Assembly: GCA_001648575.1 (NCBI GenBank)
Contig: LQXN01000065.1
Span: forward strand, 62,001 to 126,000
Origin: Sutcliffiella horikoshii DSM 8719
GTDB taxonomy: Bacteria > Bacillota > Bacilli > Bacillales > Bacillaceae_I
Direction: 5' to 3'
DNA length: 64,000 bases
Shown here: positions 7,500 to 15,290 of the stretch, piece by piece
Layout of the letters: each line of letters starts with the position of its first letter
Position numbering within the stretch: the stretch's first letter is position 1
Position numbers and translations under genes: made by a program
Notes under the pieces: model-generated
Database searches by the model: none
Told to the model about the DNA's origin: nothing
What the model saw: only the letters and a program-made list of their open reading frames with translations

Positions 7500-8458
7500 G
7501 ATTACTAGAAAATAATATTCAGAGCTATGATTTTTATATAGAAAAAGAAAATATGAGCCATCAAATCCTAAAGGGACTCCAAGCCCCAGTTAAGTCTATA
7601 TCCTCAAAATTTTTATATGATCATAGGGGATCAGAGTTATTTGAAATGATAACAGACCTTGAGGAGTACTATCCTACACGGACGGAAAAGAAGATCTTTA
7701 CCGAGAGTATAGAAGAAATCACCAAGGCTGTGGGGGATGTCCACACCTTGATTGAATACGGAAGCGGGAGCAGCAACAAAATCAAGGCGTTGCTTCACAA
7801 TTTCACGAGTCTCAAAGAATATGTGCCGATCGATATCTCACGCGAGTATCTCTTCCAATCCAGTTTGGAACTTGCTATGCAGTTCCCACACATCACCATC
7901 AAGGCGGTTTGTGGAGACTATACAGCCCCGCTTACGTTGCCGTTGGAGGAGGAAGGCAAGAAGGTCATCTTTTTTCCGGGGTCTACCATCGGGAACTTTG
8001 AGCCGATAGAGGTACGCAATTTCCTGATGAAATCCTCTCAGCTGCTAAAAGAAGGCGATGGTTTCCTAATTGGTGTCGATACAAAAAAGGATATCCTTAC
8101 GTTAGAAGCGGCTTATGATGATGCGAAAGGTATCACCGCTGCATTCAATCTCAATCTCTTGAAAAGGATGAACCATGAGCTTGGGGCGAATTTTGATGAA
8201 GAGCAATTTGAACACCTCGCCTATTATAACGAGGAAAAAGGGCGCATTGAAATGCACCTTGAAAGCCAATGTGATCAAATCGTGAAAATTGGGGAGAGCG
8301 AATTTACCTTCCATGAAGGTGAAACCATTCACACGGAAAACTCCTACAAGTATTCGATTGACGAGTTCCAGATGCTGGCATTGGAGTGCGGATTTAGGCC
8401 AAGTAAAGTATGGACGGATGACGAAGGGAAATTCAGTGTGCATTATTTAGAAAAATAG
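7496..8458 (+). CDS. egtD: L-histidine N-alpha-methyltransferase EgtD
   Basis: A 320-residue SAM-dependent enzyme that trimethylates histidine to hercynine, the first step of ergothioneine synthesis. The N-terminal part has the family pattern KFLYDHRGSELFEMITDLEEYYPTR. The SAM loop is IEYGSGSSNKIKALL, followed by PIDISREYL, and the histidine-binding region HTENSYKYSIDEF lies near the end. The start at 7496 is chosen because GGAGGA lies 6-11 bases upstream and the length then equals the mycobacterial enzyme; an in-frame upstream ATG (7364) would read through egtB. Last gene of a three-gene operon. Confidence 0.93.
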   Translation: MRLLENNIQSYDFYIEKENMSHQILKGLQAPVKSISSKFLYDHRGSELFEMITDLEEYYPTRTEKKIFTESIEEITKAVGDVHTLIEYGSGSSNKIKALLHNFTSLKEYVPIDISREYLFQSSLELAMQFPHITIKAVCGDYTAPLTLPLEEEGKKVIFFPGSTIGNFEPIEVRNFLMKSSQLLKEGDGFLIGVDTKKDILTLEAAYDDAKGITAAFNLNLLKRMNHELGANFDEEQFEHLAYYNEEKGRIEMHLESQCDQIVKIGESEFTFHEGETIHTENSYKYSIDEFQMLALECGFRPSKVWTDDEGKFSVHYLEK

Positions 8459-8469
8459 ATGAAAAAAAA

Positions 8470-8495
8470 CAGTGCCGATTGGTTGATCGGCACTG
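8470..8495 (+). terminator. Terminator-type hairpin, left copy, cut off from its T-run
   Basis: CAGTGCCGAT and ATCGGCACTG form a perfect 10-bp stem with loop TGGTTG directly after egtD and an A-run. No T-run follows because the repeat element at 8496 begins immediately. The same hairpin recurs at 8706-8731. Confidence 0.8.
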
Positions 8496-8705
8496 CAGAC
8501 TGTTGACAAACTAAAAATTAGTTAGGTTATCTGTTGGAAAGGTTGATCTTCGTTCCAGGCGCTTCGCTTTCCTGCGGGCGGTCCGTAAGCCTCCTCGGCT
8601 ACGCCTGCGGGGTCTTACATGTCCCTTCCTCCCGCGGGAGTCTGCGCGCCTTCCACTACGATCAACTAAGGTTTTCTATCAAATTTGAACTTTGTCTACA
8701 CACTG
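8496..8705. mobile_element. Hairpin-flanked MITE-like element, copy 1 (210 bp)
   Basis: Left end CAGACTGTTGACAAA and right end (read inverted) CAGTGTGTAGACAAA are 15-bp imperfect inverted repeats. The centre is a long GC-rich imperfect hairpin that opens TTGATCTTCG and closes ACGATCAA, containing the CTTTCCTGCGGGCGG motif common in Bacillaceae repeats. There is no reading frame of note. It is bounded exactly by two copies of the egtD terminator hairpin. Sister copies are at 28847-29062 and 60387-60822. Confidence 0.8.
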
Positions 8706-8737
8706 CAGTGCCAATTGGTTGATCGGCACTGTTTTTT
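8706..8737 (+). terminator. Terminator hairpin, right copy with T-run
   Basis: CAGTGCCAAT and ATCGGCACTG (one mismatch) form a stem followed by six Ts. It differs from the left copy at one base, which suggests the duplication is old enough to drift. It also abuts the convergent protease gene's 3' end. Confidence 0.85.
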
Positions 8738-8741
8738 AAAA

Positions 8742-10598
8742 TTAAAATTGTGGTGCTCTTGGATTGTCATTCACAGACCAGCCCTCATAAAGGCCGATAT
8801 CGTCAAATGCTCCTAAGAACGCATTATACTCGTCACTGCCCTCACCGTAAAGGTCAATGGCAGATTGTAAAATCGCTTCACGGAACTCCGCAAAAGAAGC
8901 GTCATAGTGCAGATAGTCATACGCGCGGTACCAAGTATCCGCGATAACTGTTCTACCCATATCATACTCTTCTGCTACAAGGTATGCGGAGTGCTGAAGA
9001 ATCGTACAGTTAATGTGCACGCCACCGTTATCCATATTCGCTGGCAGGTAGTAATACTCGTCCATGTGTGCTGGATAACGGCCTTCACCGTCAATGCTGT
9101 AAGGGAAGTATTGGGCCCCGACTGGGAATTTACCAGGATCTTCGTTGCTTCGAAGGGCCGTTCTGCCGTTCGCCAACCATTCCTCACCCATGATATCCTC
9201 GCCGATATCCCAGTTGCTGTCGTCTACTAAAGCTGCAAACGTATCAGAGTAGGCCTCATTGATAGCGCCAGTTTCAAAACGGTAACGTAGTCCGCCGTTA
9301 TAATGAGTGATTCCGTGAACCATCTCATGCGCTGTTACATCTAGAGCGGCAAGAGGAATGAATTGTTTTCCATCGCCATCTCCGTAAGTCATCATCGCGA
9401 TTCCGTTACTCCAAAATGCGTTATTATATTCTCTGCCATAATGCACTCTTGAATTGATCGCCATGCCGTTATCATCCAACGAATTGCGACCATGGTTTTG
9501 GAGGAAATAATCATAAACGATTCGGGAGTTGGAGTGCGCATCTACTGCAGGCCCTTGTCCAACCGTTTCCCAAGAACTGCTGTCTCCAGTGTACTCTACA
9601 TCCTTCCATGACGCGCTTTTATTGGAATATAACCATGTTTGGTTAGACGTGTTTTTCATATTGTAAGTGAAAATCCCATCCATTTGAGTTGTGGTGTAAT
9701 CTGCAAGGAAAAATTGAGTCCCTTGTCCGCTACCAGGGTCATTTCCATGTGACAGATTCAGAAGTTTAGTTAGTCCGGTCGTTCCGAGGCCAGACCCACG
9801 AGCAGGCTTTAACTTTCCAGCATTCTCGCCCGCTTTCGGATTGGGACCCTGCTCTACTTTTAAAGCAGAAGAACCTTCTACCTTGTTCGTTCCAATCAAG
9901 TCTTCAAAGAATCCAAGACCTGTCATCGCGTTATATTGATCTAGTACTTTACCATTGTGTGCATCCACGTACACATACCAATTGCCAGCTTCGCCTTCGA
10001 AAAATTCAAGGTTTACACGATAGGCAAGAAGATATTCATCTTCAAGTGGATAAATGATTAGCTCAGAGGACTCAACAGGGACATCTGCCGGAGCATCAAC
10101 CGCTTTCTTTGCTTCTGTTACTGCTTTGTCCGCTTGGATGGAAGGCGTGGTGTTAATAGTTAAGGAGTCTAATTTCGTATCGAAGTTTCCATTTACCGTC
10201 GTAATTTCATTTTTTTCATTGAAGTGAACATTAAGTTCATTTCGATCGACAGGAATACCATTTTTAGTTTGTTGCAGCCGAACGTGGGTCATCCCAAGGT
10301 CATCGGTTGTCGCTCTTACTTCCTTCAAATCTTTCTCAGGATTGTTCATATGGAAAAAATCTTTATGTTTTCCAAGGAACTTCTTCGCATTTTGAGCATC
10401 TGCCTTTGCTTGCTTTTCTGATAGAATGCCAGCCACAAAGGAAGGCGGCCCCTGATTGCCTTTGTTGTCGACAACCCTTACTTTTCCTTTACTTTTGAAT
10501 TCTTGTAATGAGCTCGCCGCGTTCGACGATGGTCCGCCGGAGAAAAGAGCAGCGAAGATAAGGAATACTACTGCAGCAAAAATAAAAATCTTCTTCAA
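8742..10598 (-). CDS. Secreted M4-family neutral metalloprotease (bacillolysin/thermolysin-like)
   Basis: About 618 residues. A signal peptide (KKIFIFAAVVFLIFAALFS...SNAASS) precedes an FTP/PepSY-type propeptide and a thermolysin-like catalytic domain. Zinc ligands are HEMVH near residue 424 and the glutamate of GAINEAYSD about 24 residues later; DNGGVHIN holds a further active-site histidine. It is exported and degrades extracellular protein. The start chosen is TTG at 10598, since GAGGGG lies at a good distance and the next residues form the positively charged signal start; a TTG six codons upstream lacks a spaced site. Single gene, convergent with the egt operon. Confidence 0.93.
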   Translation of the reverse strand: MKKIFIFAAVVFLIFAALFSGGPSSNAASSLQEFKSKGKVRVVDNKGNQGPPSFVAGILSEKQAKADAQNAKKFLGKHKDFFHMNNPEKDLKEVRATTDDLGMTHVRLQQTKNGIPVDRNELNVHFNEKNEITTVNGNFDTKLDSLTINTTPSIQADKAVTEAKKAVDAPADVPVESSELIIYPLEDEYLLAYRVNLEFFEGEAGNWYVYVDAHNGKVLDQYNAMTGLGFFEDLIGTNKVEGSSALKVEQGPNPKAGENAGKLKPARGSGLGTTGLTKLLNLSHGNDPGSGQGTQFFLADYTTTQMDGIFTYNMKNTSNQTWLYSNKSASWKDVEYTGDSSSWETVGQGPAVDAHSNSRIVYDYFLQNHGRNSLDDNGMAINSRVHYGREYNNAFWSNGIAMMTYGDGDGKQFIPLAALDVTAHEMVHGITHYNGGLRYRFETGAINEAYSDTFAALVDDSNWDIGEDIMGEEWLANGRTALRSNEDPGKFPVGAQYFPYSIDGEGRYPAHMDEYYYLPANMDNGGVHINCTILQHSAYLVAEEYDMGRTVIADTWYRAYDYLHYDASFAEFREAILQSAIDLYGEGSDEYNAFLGAFDDIGLYEGWSVNDNPRAPQF

Positions 10599-10629
10599 AT
10601 AAACCCATCCCCTCAAATATTTAGTGTTA

Positions 10630-10655
10630 CGAAAATATCGAGTTGCGATATTTCG
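10630..10655. promoter_or_regulatory. Palindrome upstream of the M4 protease gene
   Basis: CGAAAATATCG and CGATATTTCG are inverted across a 5-base spacer, 32-57 bases before the protease start. It is operator-like and could bind a regulator of extracellular protease expression. The remaining bases to 10958 show no gene and no other clear signal. Confidence 0.4.
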
Positions 10656-10958
10656 ACAAGTTTATCGTAAAGGATAGAACGCGAGTGGTAAACAGACTAT
10701 TCAGACTATTTTTAGGTTCAGTAGATCTTGAAGTTTGGTGATTCGGTAAGATATGACAGGATTCGCTGAGTCTTAAGATGCGTTAGCAAGGTAAAGCGCA
10801 TAGGATATTTACACTGTTTTCAAAAAGGAAACTTTAGAAAATATAGTAGAAATCATGCCAAATGATAGTTAAGAAGTATGGACATTATTGGATAGATGTA
10901 TATAATAGGAAAATATTACTTGAAATTTCAATATTTACGAAGGGGGAAGTTTAGAAGT

Positions 10959-11501
10959 ATGGATATTTTTTTAGAGACAGAGAGACTACTATTGCGCCGA
11001 TTGGAATTAGGAGATTCCGACCGTGTCGAAGAATTGGCAAGTGACTATGAACTTGCAAAAACAACTCTGACCGTGCCGCATCCATATCCTGCGGGTTCTG
11101 CTAAGGACTTTATTCGAAGTGTGTGGGCAGCAGAGGATAAGGGACTGGTGGTTTTTGCTGTTATAGAAAAGGAAAGTGAAAGACTGATAGGTATCATCAA
11201 CATCAAGCAGACGCTCGCTTACAAACGGGGCGAGCTTGGATACTGGGTCGGCCGTCCTTACTGGGGGAAAGGGTATGGGACCGAGGCGGCACGTGCAGTC
11301 GTTGAGTATGGATTTAATGAACTTGGACTCAACAAGGTATTCGCAGGTGCTTTCGCCGATAACCCCGGCTCCTGGCGCATCATGGAAAAAGTCGGCATGA
11401 AGCACGAAGGTACCTGGCGCCAGCATGCGATGAGGGATGGGAGATTCGTGGATCTGGCCTACTATGGGGTGCTGCGGGAAGAGTTTGAGGGGAAAGGGTG
11501 A
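10959..11501 (+). CDS. GNAT family N-acetyltransferase (RimJ/RimL type)
   Basis: A 180-residue acetyltransferase beginning MDIFLETERLLLRRLE, the usual N-terminus of RimJ/RimL-like enzymes. The acetyl-CoA loop is in GYWVGRPYWGKGYGTEAARAVV, and motif B is NPGSWRIMEKVGMKHEGTWR. It transfers acetyl groups to amines, substrate unknown. The start at 10959 has GGGGGAAG upstream; an in-frame ATG 63 bases earlier adds residues absent from the family. It stands alone, followed by tandem-repeat array B. Confidence 0.85.
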   Translation: MDIFLETERLLLRRLELGDSDRVEELASDYELAKTTLTVPHPYPAGSAKDFIRSVWAAEDKGLVVFAVIEKESERLIGIINIKQTLAYKRGELGYWVGRPYWGKGYGTEAARAVVEYGFNELGLNKVFAGAFADNPGSWRIMEKVGMKHEGTWRQHAMRDGRFVDLAYYGVLREEFEGKG

Positions 11502-11580
11502 ATTTATGTAGCATTGACCTGGTTGATGGCAGGTCGATGTCTTTTTATATTTGGGTAGATTGGAGGGAAAATAGGGGTTT

Positions 11581-11672
11581 GGCACGAACTCGGGGTGTTT
11601 TGGCACGAACTCAAGGCAATTCGGCACCAACTCGAAGCATTTCCGCACGAACTCGGGCCATTTCCGCATCCC
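11581..11672. repeat. Tandem repeat array B (GGCACGAACTC core, about 21 bp)
   Basis: Four to five units with core GGCACGAACTC and a variable tail of about 10 bases, period 21-22. It is preceded by the leader GGAGGGAAAATAGGGGTTT (11562-11580), nearly identical to the leader of array C2 at 50499-50513. It lies between the 3' ends of convergent genes. The plus strand is open as a heptapeptide-like repeat, but the sister arrays contain stops or frame shifts, so coding is unlikely. Confidence 0.85.
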
Positions 11673-11688
11673 AGAATTAAACTGGGAT
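11668..11688. terminator. Hairpin at the end of array B
   Basis: ATCCCAG and CTGGGAT form a perfect 7-bp stem around AATTAAA just after the last repeat unit. There is no T-run, so terminator activity is uncertain. Confidence 0.35.
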
Positions 11689-11761
11689 CCATAAGCCCTT
11701 TATGAACCACCAATCCCCTTAGCTCACCACCAAATAAACCTGCATTGCCCCCCATCCATAC

Positions 11762-12373
11762 TTACTCAATCCCCGTGCACATTTCATGGTCCTTGGTTGC
11801 CTCCCCGCAGAACATAATCTGCCAAGGCACTTCCAACTCATATGCCTTTCCACCAGCTTCATATTCAAAGAGCACTTTCTCGATATGCATTCCGGCTTCG
11901 TCAGACTCAATTACAAATATTATTTCCGTAAAATTGCTGTAATCAATATATTCTTCATTGTCACAAGGCTCTGTTATCATCGTTCCAGATATGTCCTCAT
12001 TTATTTCACCGGATAAATGCCCAATTTCAAGATCAGGTGGCACTCCTCTCGATGCGCCAATCAAATCTTGATCCACAGACCCTGAAACTACGCGCTTCAT
12101 CACTTTCACATCAACTGGCTTTGCAAGGTTATGGTATACATAATCAACCTTGGTAATTTTCAATTGCTTTTTCCCAGTTGCCACACAAGGTAAAAAAGTT
12201 CCAACCGTTCCATGCCACGGTGCTTCCATCTCATCAAAAATCATCGCCAACCCGCCAGCTCCAACACGTACCGACAAAGGCCCTTCTCCTTCGGCATGGC
12301 TTTTAACTGAAGATTGGCAGCCTGACAGTAGAAGCGAAAAAATAATTCCACTAATAAATACAATCTTCCTCAT
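11762..12373 (-). CDS. Putative lipoprotein of unknown function
   Basis: A 203-residue protein with a lipoprotein signal: MRKIVFISGIIFSLLLSGCQ, with lipobox LSGC, so it is probably anchored on the outer face of the membrane. The rest is a beta-rich domain with no family I recognise. The start at 12373 is preceded by GTAGGGGG; a longer frame extends to 12469 but would bury the signal peptide. A perfect 17-bp hairpin lies in the leader just upstream. Monocistronic. Confidence 0.75.
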   Translation of the reverse strand: MRKIVFISGIIFSLLLSGCQSSVKSHAEGEGPLSVRVGAGGLAMIFDEMEAPWHGTVGTFLPCVATGKKQLKITKVDYVYHNLAKPVDVKVMKRVVSGSVDQDLIGASRGVPPDLEIGHLSGEINEDISGTMITEPCDNEEYIDYSNFTEIIFVIESDEAGMHIEKVLFEYEAGGKAYELEVPWQIMFCGEATKDHEMCTGIE

Positions 12374-12387
12374 GCATATACCCCCTA

Positions 12388-12425
12388 CTTCCCGTATAAA
12401 ATGTACCCACATTTTATACGGGAAG
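12388..12425 (-). promoter_or_regulatory. Perfect 17-bp hairpin in the lipoprotein gene leader
   Basis: CTTCCCGTATAAAATGT (12388-12404) is perfectly inverted at 12409-12425 with a 4-base loop. The ribosome-binding site (GTAGGGGG on the minus strand) starts directly at its edge. It could be a protein-binding operator or an mRNA structure controlling translation or stability. No T-run follows in either direction. Confidence 0.7.
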
Positions 12426-12460
12426 ACGCTGAAATATGTTCCGCAATAAAATAAGTTATT

Positions 12461-12499
12461 AAATGACAAAAAGCGACAGGTATATTATCCCTGTCGCTT
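12461..12499 (-). terminator. Terminator of the DeoR-family regulator gene
   Basis: AAGCGACAGG and CCTGTCGCTT form a perfect 10-bp stem. On the minus strand it is followed by TTTTTGTCATTT. It lies 15 bases beyond the regulator's stop codon. Confidence 0.8.
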
Positions 12500-12513
12500 C
12501 CCTGATACCAACT

Positions 12514-13287
12514 CTATTCCCCAGCCACCAAAACCTCCACCCCGGCAGCCTTCAACACATCCACTTTCTCCTTATCTGTCTCCGAATCCGTAATCACCAC
12601 ATCCAACTTTCCAACAGGGTACATGCCTGCAAACATCTCCTGGCCGACTTTTGTGTGTTCAAAGATTCCCACCAGCTTTTTTGAATTGTCATATACCGTT
12701 TTATAGAAAATGGCCACTTCCGGTGTTGCGGTGCTCAGGCATTTTGCGGAAAGAGCTCCAGCAGTTGCGAAACACAAATCCACGGTGAACTGTCGCGCAA
12801 ATTCATTGGCCAGCGCATCTGTGATGTTACCGGAGTTTTTTACATTCCCTCCAATTAAAAAGATCGATATGTTATCAGAACCGCGCAAAGCATACGCAAT
12901 TTCAAGCGAATTTGTCAGCACGGTGAATGGAATGTCTTTTGGCAAATATTTAAGAAGCACATAGTGAATAGACGCCCCGCCGATAAATACCGTCTGGTTA
13001 GCTTTTACATATCCGGCAGCCATTTTTGCTATGGCATTCTGGTGTTCTGTGCCGTCCCCAAAGCGTTCTGCTCGAGGACGAGGCATGCTTCGGACAGATG
13101 CTACTGGAATGGCACCACCGTGTGTGCGTTTTAATAATCCCTGTTCTTCCATGATGGATAAATCCCGGCGAATAGAATCGATGGACATATTAAATTGATC
13201 TGCCAGATCCTTAGCAAGCACTCTTCCTTCCTGTTCTAATACCTTCAAAATTTCTCCCCGTCTTTCATCAGTAAACAAGAACATCAC
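12514..13287 (-). CDS. DeoR/GlpR-family transcriptional regulator
   Basis: A 257-residue regulator. The N-terminal DeoR helix-turn-helix starts TDERRGEILKVLEQEGRV and continues AKDLADQFNMSIDSIRRDLSIME. The C-terminal sensor domain has the sugar-isomerase-like fold of this family (NQTVFIGGASIHYVL, VLTNSLEIAYAL, FLIGGNVKN). Such proteins usually repress sugar or nucleoside catabolism and respond to a phosphorylated sugar. The target is not obvious; the divergent neighbour is a nucleotidyltransferase-GNAT fusion. Start ambiguous between adjacent ATGs at 13287 and 13284. Confidence 0.85.
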   Translation of the reverse strand: MMFLFTDERRGEILKVLEQEGRVLAKDLADQFNMSIDSIRRDLSIMEEQGLLKRTHGGAIPVASVRSMPRPRAERFGDGTEHQNAIAKMAAGYVKANQTVFIGGASIHYVLLKYLPKDIPFTVLTNSLEIAYALRGSDNISIFLIGGNVKNSGNITDALANEFARQFTVDLCFATAGALSAKCLSTATPEVAIFYKTVYDNSKKLVGIFEHTKVGQEMFAGMYPVGKLDVVITDSETDKEKVDVLKAAGVEVLVAGE

Positions 13288-13312
13288 CCCAATGTTTGAT
13301 TTAACTTCTTTC

Positions 13313-13383
13313 CTATTATTTCATGTTTATTCCTGTTTAGTCAATAAATTGTTTCAGTTTTATTCTTTTTTATTCTGTTTTGT
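13313..13383. promoter_or_regulatory. Divergent promoter region with repeated TTTATTC..TGTTT motifs
   Basis: The A+T-rich gap between the DeoR-type regulator and the fusion gene contains several direct copies of TTTATTC followed by TGTTT (for example in CATGTTTATTCCTGTTTAG and TTTTTATTCTGTTTTG). Direct repeats of this sort are common DeoR-family operators; autoregulation is inferred. Confidence 0.35.
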
Positions 13384-13455
13384 GAAGTGTAAAAGGAGAA
13401 AACGTGCAGTAAGTCGAAATGTGTTGAATGTGTTTTTTTAAGAAGGGTGAGAGAA

Positions 13456-14736
13456 ATGGAGAAGATTCCTGAAAGTGTGCAAAAGGTCTTAGGCCTTTAT
13501 ATAAAAAAATGCAATGATGAGTTGCCCGGGTTGCTGGCAGGGCTATATCTTCATGGATCCATCGCAATAGACGGATATATAGATGGGGAAAGCGACGTGG
13601 ATTTTGTTGCGCTGACGAGCAGGGAATTGACCGATAAAGATATAAATGTATTAAAAGGTATCCATGTGAATCTTGCAGAAACATGCAAAAGCCCGCAATT
13701 AGATGGCATATACGTGCAATCATCCAATTTAGCAGCAGAAGGATTTTTTTATAATGAGGGGACTTTTGGTAAAGCTGTGCACAACATCCCGGTGACGTGG
13801 TGGTTGCTCAAGAATAAAGGAATCACGCTCTTGGGGCCGGCTATTAATGAATTACCACTGCATGTAACAACAGAAGACCTAACAGAGTATGTACGAAAAA
13901 ACATGAATGAATACTGGGCAACAAGGATATCTGCATTGGAACAGAAGGAAGATCAACTTATCCATTATCCAGTCGAACAGATAGAAGCGGAAATGGAGTG
14001 GACAGTCCTTGGACTGCTTCGTCAATTTTACACCTTGAAGGAAAAGGACATCATCTCTAAGATAGCTGCAGGAGAGTATGGACTTCGTGAACTTGGACCA
14101 AAATGGCATGGACTCATACAAGAGGCAATCCATATACGTAAGGGAAGGCCAGAACGAAGCTTTTCCACAAACGAAGATAGAGTCAATACCATGATCCAGT
14201 TTGCTAAAGGACTAATTGAATCTTGTAATAAGCTTCAACTTAAAAGTGAGGTAAAGCTTGAAAACTATCAAATAGCACAACTGAAACAACTAACGGACTA
14301 TGAGCTTACAGAGAGTCAGTTGATATATACTTCTCATCCAAGGAATGCGTTGGAGGTTTGTGAAACGGATAAAGGGAGGTATCCGATTGTCATTTTATCA
14401 AATGGGGTACCGGCAGGTTTTTTTGTCCTTTATCAAGGAGAGGAGCTCGTGGAATATACGGAAAATCCGAACGCGATTCTTTTACGGGCTTACTCGGTTG
14501 CTCTTCCTTTTCAAGGCCAGGGTATTGCATACAGTTCCCTTGAACTGCTTCCAGGCTTTGTGCGAGAAAATTTCCCTCAAGTAAATGAGGTCGTACTTGC
14601 AGTTAACTTACGTAATGAAGCGGCACAAAGGGTGTATTTGAGATCTGGGTTTGAGGACAGCGGCAAAAGAGTTATGGGTCGGATGGGTGAGCAGTTTGTG
14701 TACCGGCTTAAGGTGAAAGGAGAGAAAAATTCATGA
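13456..14736 (+). CDS. Nucleotidyltransferase (AadA/DUF4111-like) fused to GNAT acetyltransferase
   Basis: A 426-residue two-domain protein. Residues 1 to about 260 are a nucleotidyltransferase: LHGSIAIDGYIDGESDVDF gives the GS-x-D-x-D catalytic pattern, followed by a helical DUF4111-type domain as in aminoglycoside adenylyltransferases. Residues from about 275 onward form a GNAT domain with AYSVALPFQGQGIAYSSLELL and NLRNEAAQRVYLRSGF. Both halves resemble antibiotic-modifying folds. Start chosen at ATG 13456 with AGAAGG upstream; a GTG nine bases earlier sits on the ribosome site. The stop overlaps the next gene by ATGA, starting a run of small enzymes. Confidence 0.85.
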   Translation: MEKIPESVQKVLGLYIKKCNDELPGLLAGLYLHGSIAIDGYIDGESDVDFVALTSRELTDKDINVLKGIHVNLAETCKSPQLDGIYVQSSNLAAEGFFYNEGTFGKAVHNIPVTWWLLKNKGITLLGPAINELPLHVTTEDLTEYVRKNMNEYWATRISALEQKEDQLIHYPVEQIEAEMEWTVLGLLRQFYTLKEKDIISKIAAGEYGLRELGPKWHGLIQEAIHIRKGRPERSFSTNEDRVNTMIQFAKGLIESCNKLQLKSEVKLENYQIAQLKQLTDYELTESQLIYTSHPRNALEVCETDKGRYPIVILSNGVPAGFFVLYQGEELVEYTENPNAILLRAYSVALPFQGQGIAYSSLELLPGFVRENFPQVNEVVLAVNLRNEAAQRVYLRSGFEDSGKRVMGRMGEQFVYRLKVKGEKNS

Positions 14737-15278
14737 AACATGCACTTGTTGTCGGCGGAACAGGGATGCTTTCAGAAGTATGCATGTGGTTGGTAAATCA
14801 GAATTATCATGTATCCGTCATTGGCAGGAACCCGGAGAAAATGCGCCGACTGGTGGAGAATGCAGAGAAGGGAAGAATATCATCGCTTTTAATCGACTAT
14901 CAAAAAGTAGATGAACTAAACATGCTTCTCCAAAAAACAATGACTGAAAATGGCCCGATCTCACTGGTGGTTGCTTGGGTTCATACTGGCGGAGAAAAGG
15001 GATTAGCAAAACTAATGGAAACTGTATCAGACAACAACGAAACATGGAAGCTGTACCACGTTCTAGGTAGTCGGGCAAAGCTGGCACAGGTAAAAAGAGA
15101 GCTCAACCTTCCAGTGAATTGTCACTACTTTCAAGTTCAGCTCGGGTTCCAGTTAGAGGGGGACTGGGGAAGGTGGCTGAAAAATCATGAAATAGCTGAA
15201 GGAGTTATCCAAGCAATTCAGCGTAATGATCCAACCTCTCTCATCGGGGTGTTGGAACCACTAGAAATGAGACCATGA
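14733..15278 (+). CDS. Short-chain dehydrogenase-like NAD(P)-binding protein
   Basis: A 181-residue Rossmann-fold protein starting KHALVVGGTGMLSEV, the nucleotide-binding glycine motif, followed by VSVIGRNPEKM where cofactor phosphate recognition occurs. It lacks a classical Tyr-x3-Lys catalytic pair and is shorter than typical SDRs, so it may be a binding or regulatory protein. ATGA overlap with the upstream fusion gene and a 12-base gap to the next gene indicate an operon. Confidence 0.7.
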   Translation: MKHALVVGGTGMLSEVCMWLVNQNYHVSVIGRNPEKMRRLVENAEKGRISSLLIDYQKVDELNMLLQKTMTENGPISLVVAWVHTGGEKGLAKLMETVSDNNETWKLYHVLGSRAKLAQVKRELNLPVNCHYFQVQLGFQLEGDWGRWLKNHEIAEGVIQAIQRNDPTSLIGVLEPLEMRP

Positions 15279-15290
15279 AGGAGAATACAA

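Noticed and set aside
11498-11680. 60-codon frame through array B with heptapeptide periodicity
   Set aside because: The frame starts at the tail of the GNAT gene, and the sister arrays C1 and C2 contain stops and frame shifts in the equivalent frame, so the periodicity comes from the DNA repeat.
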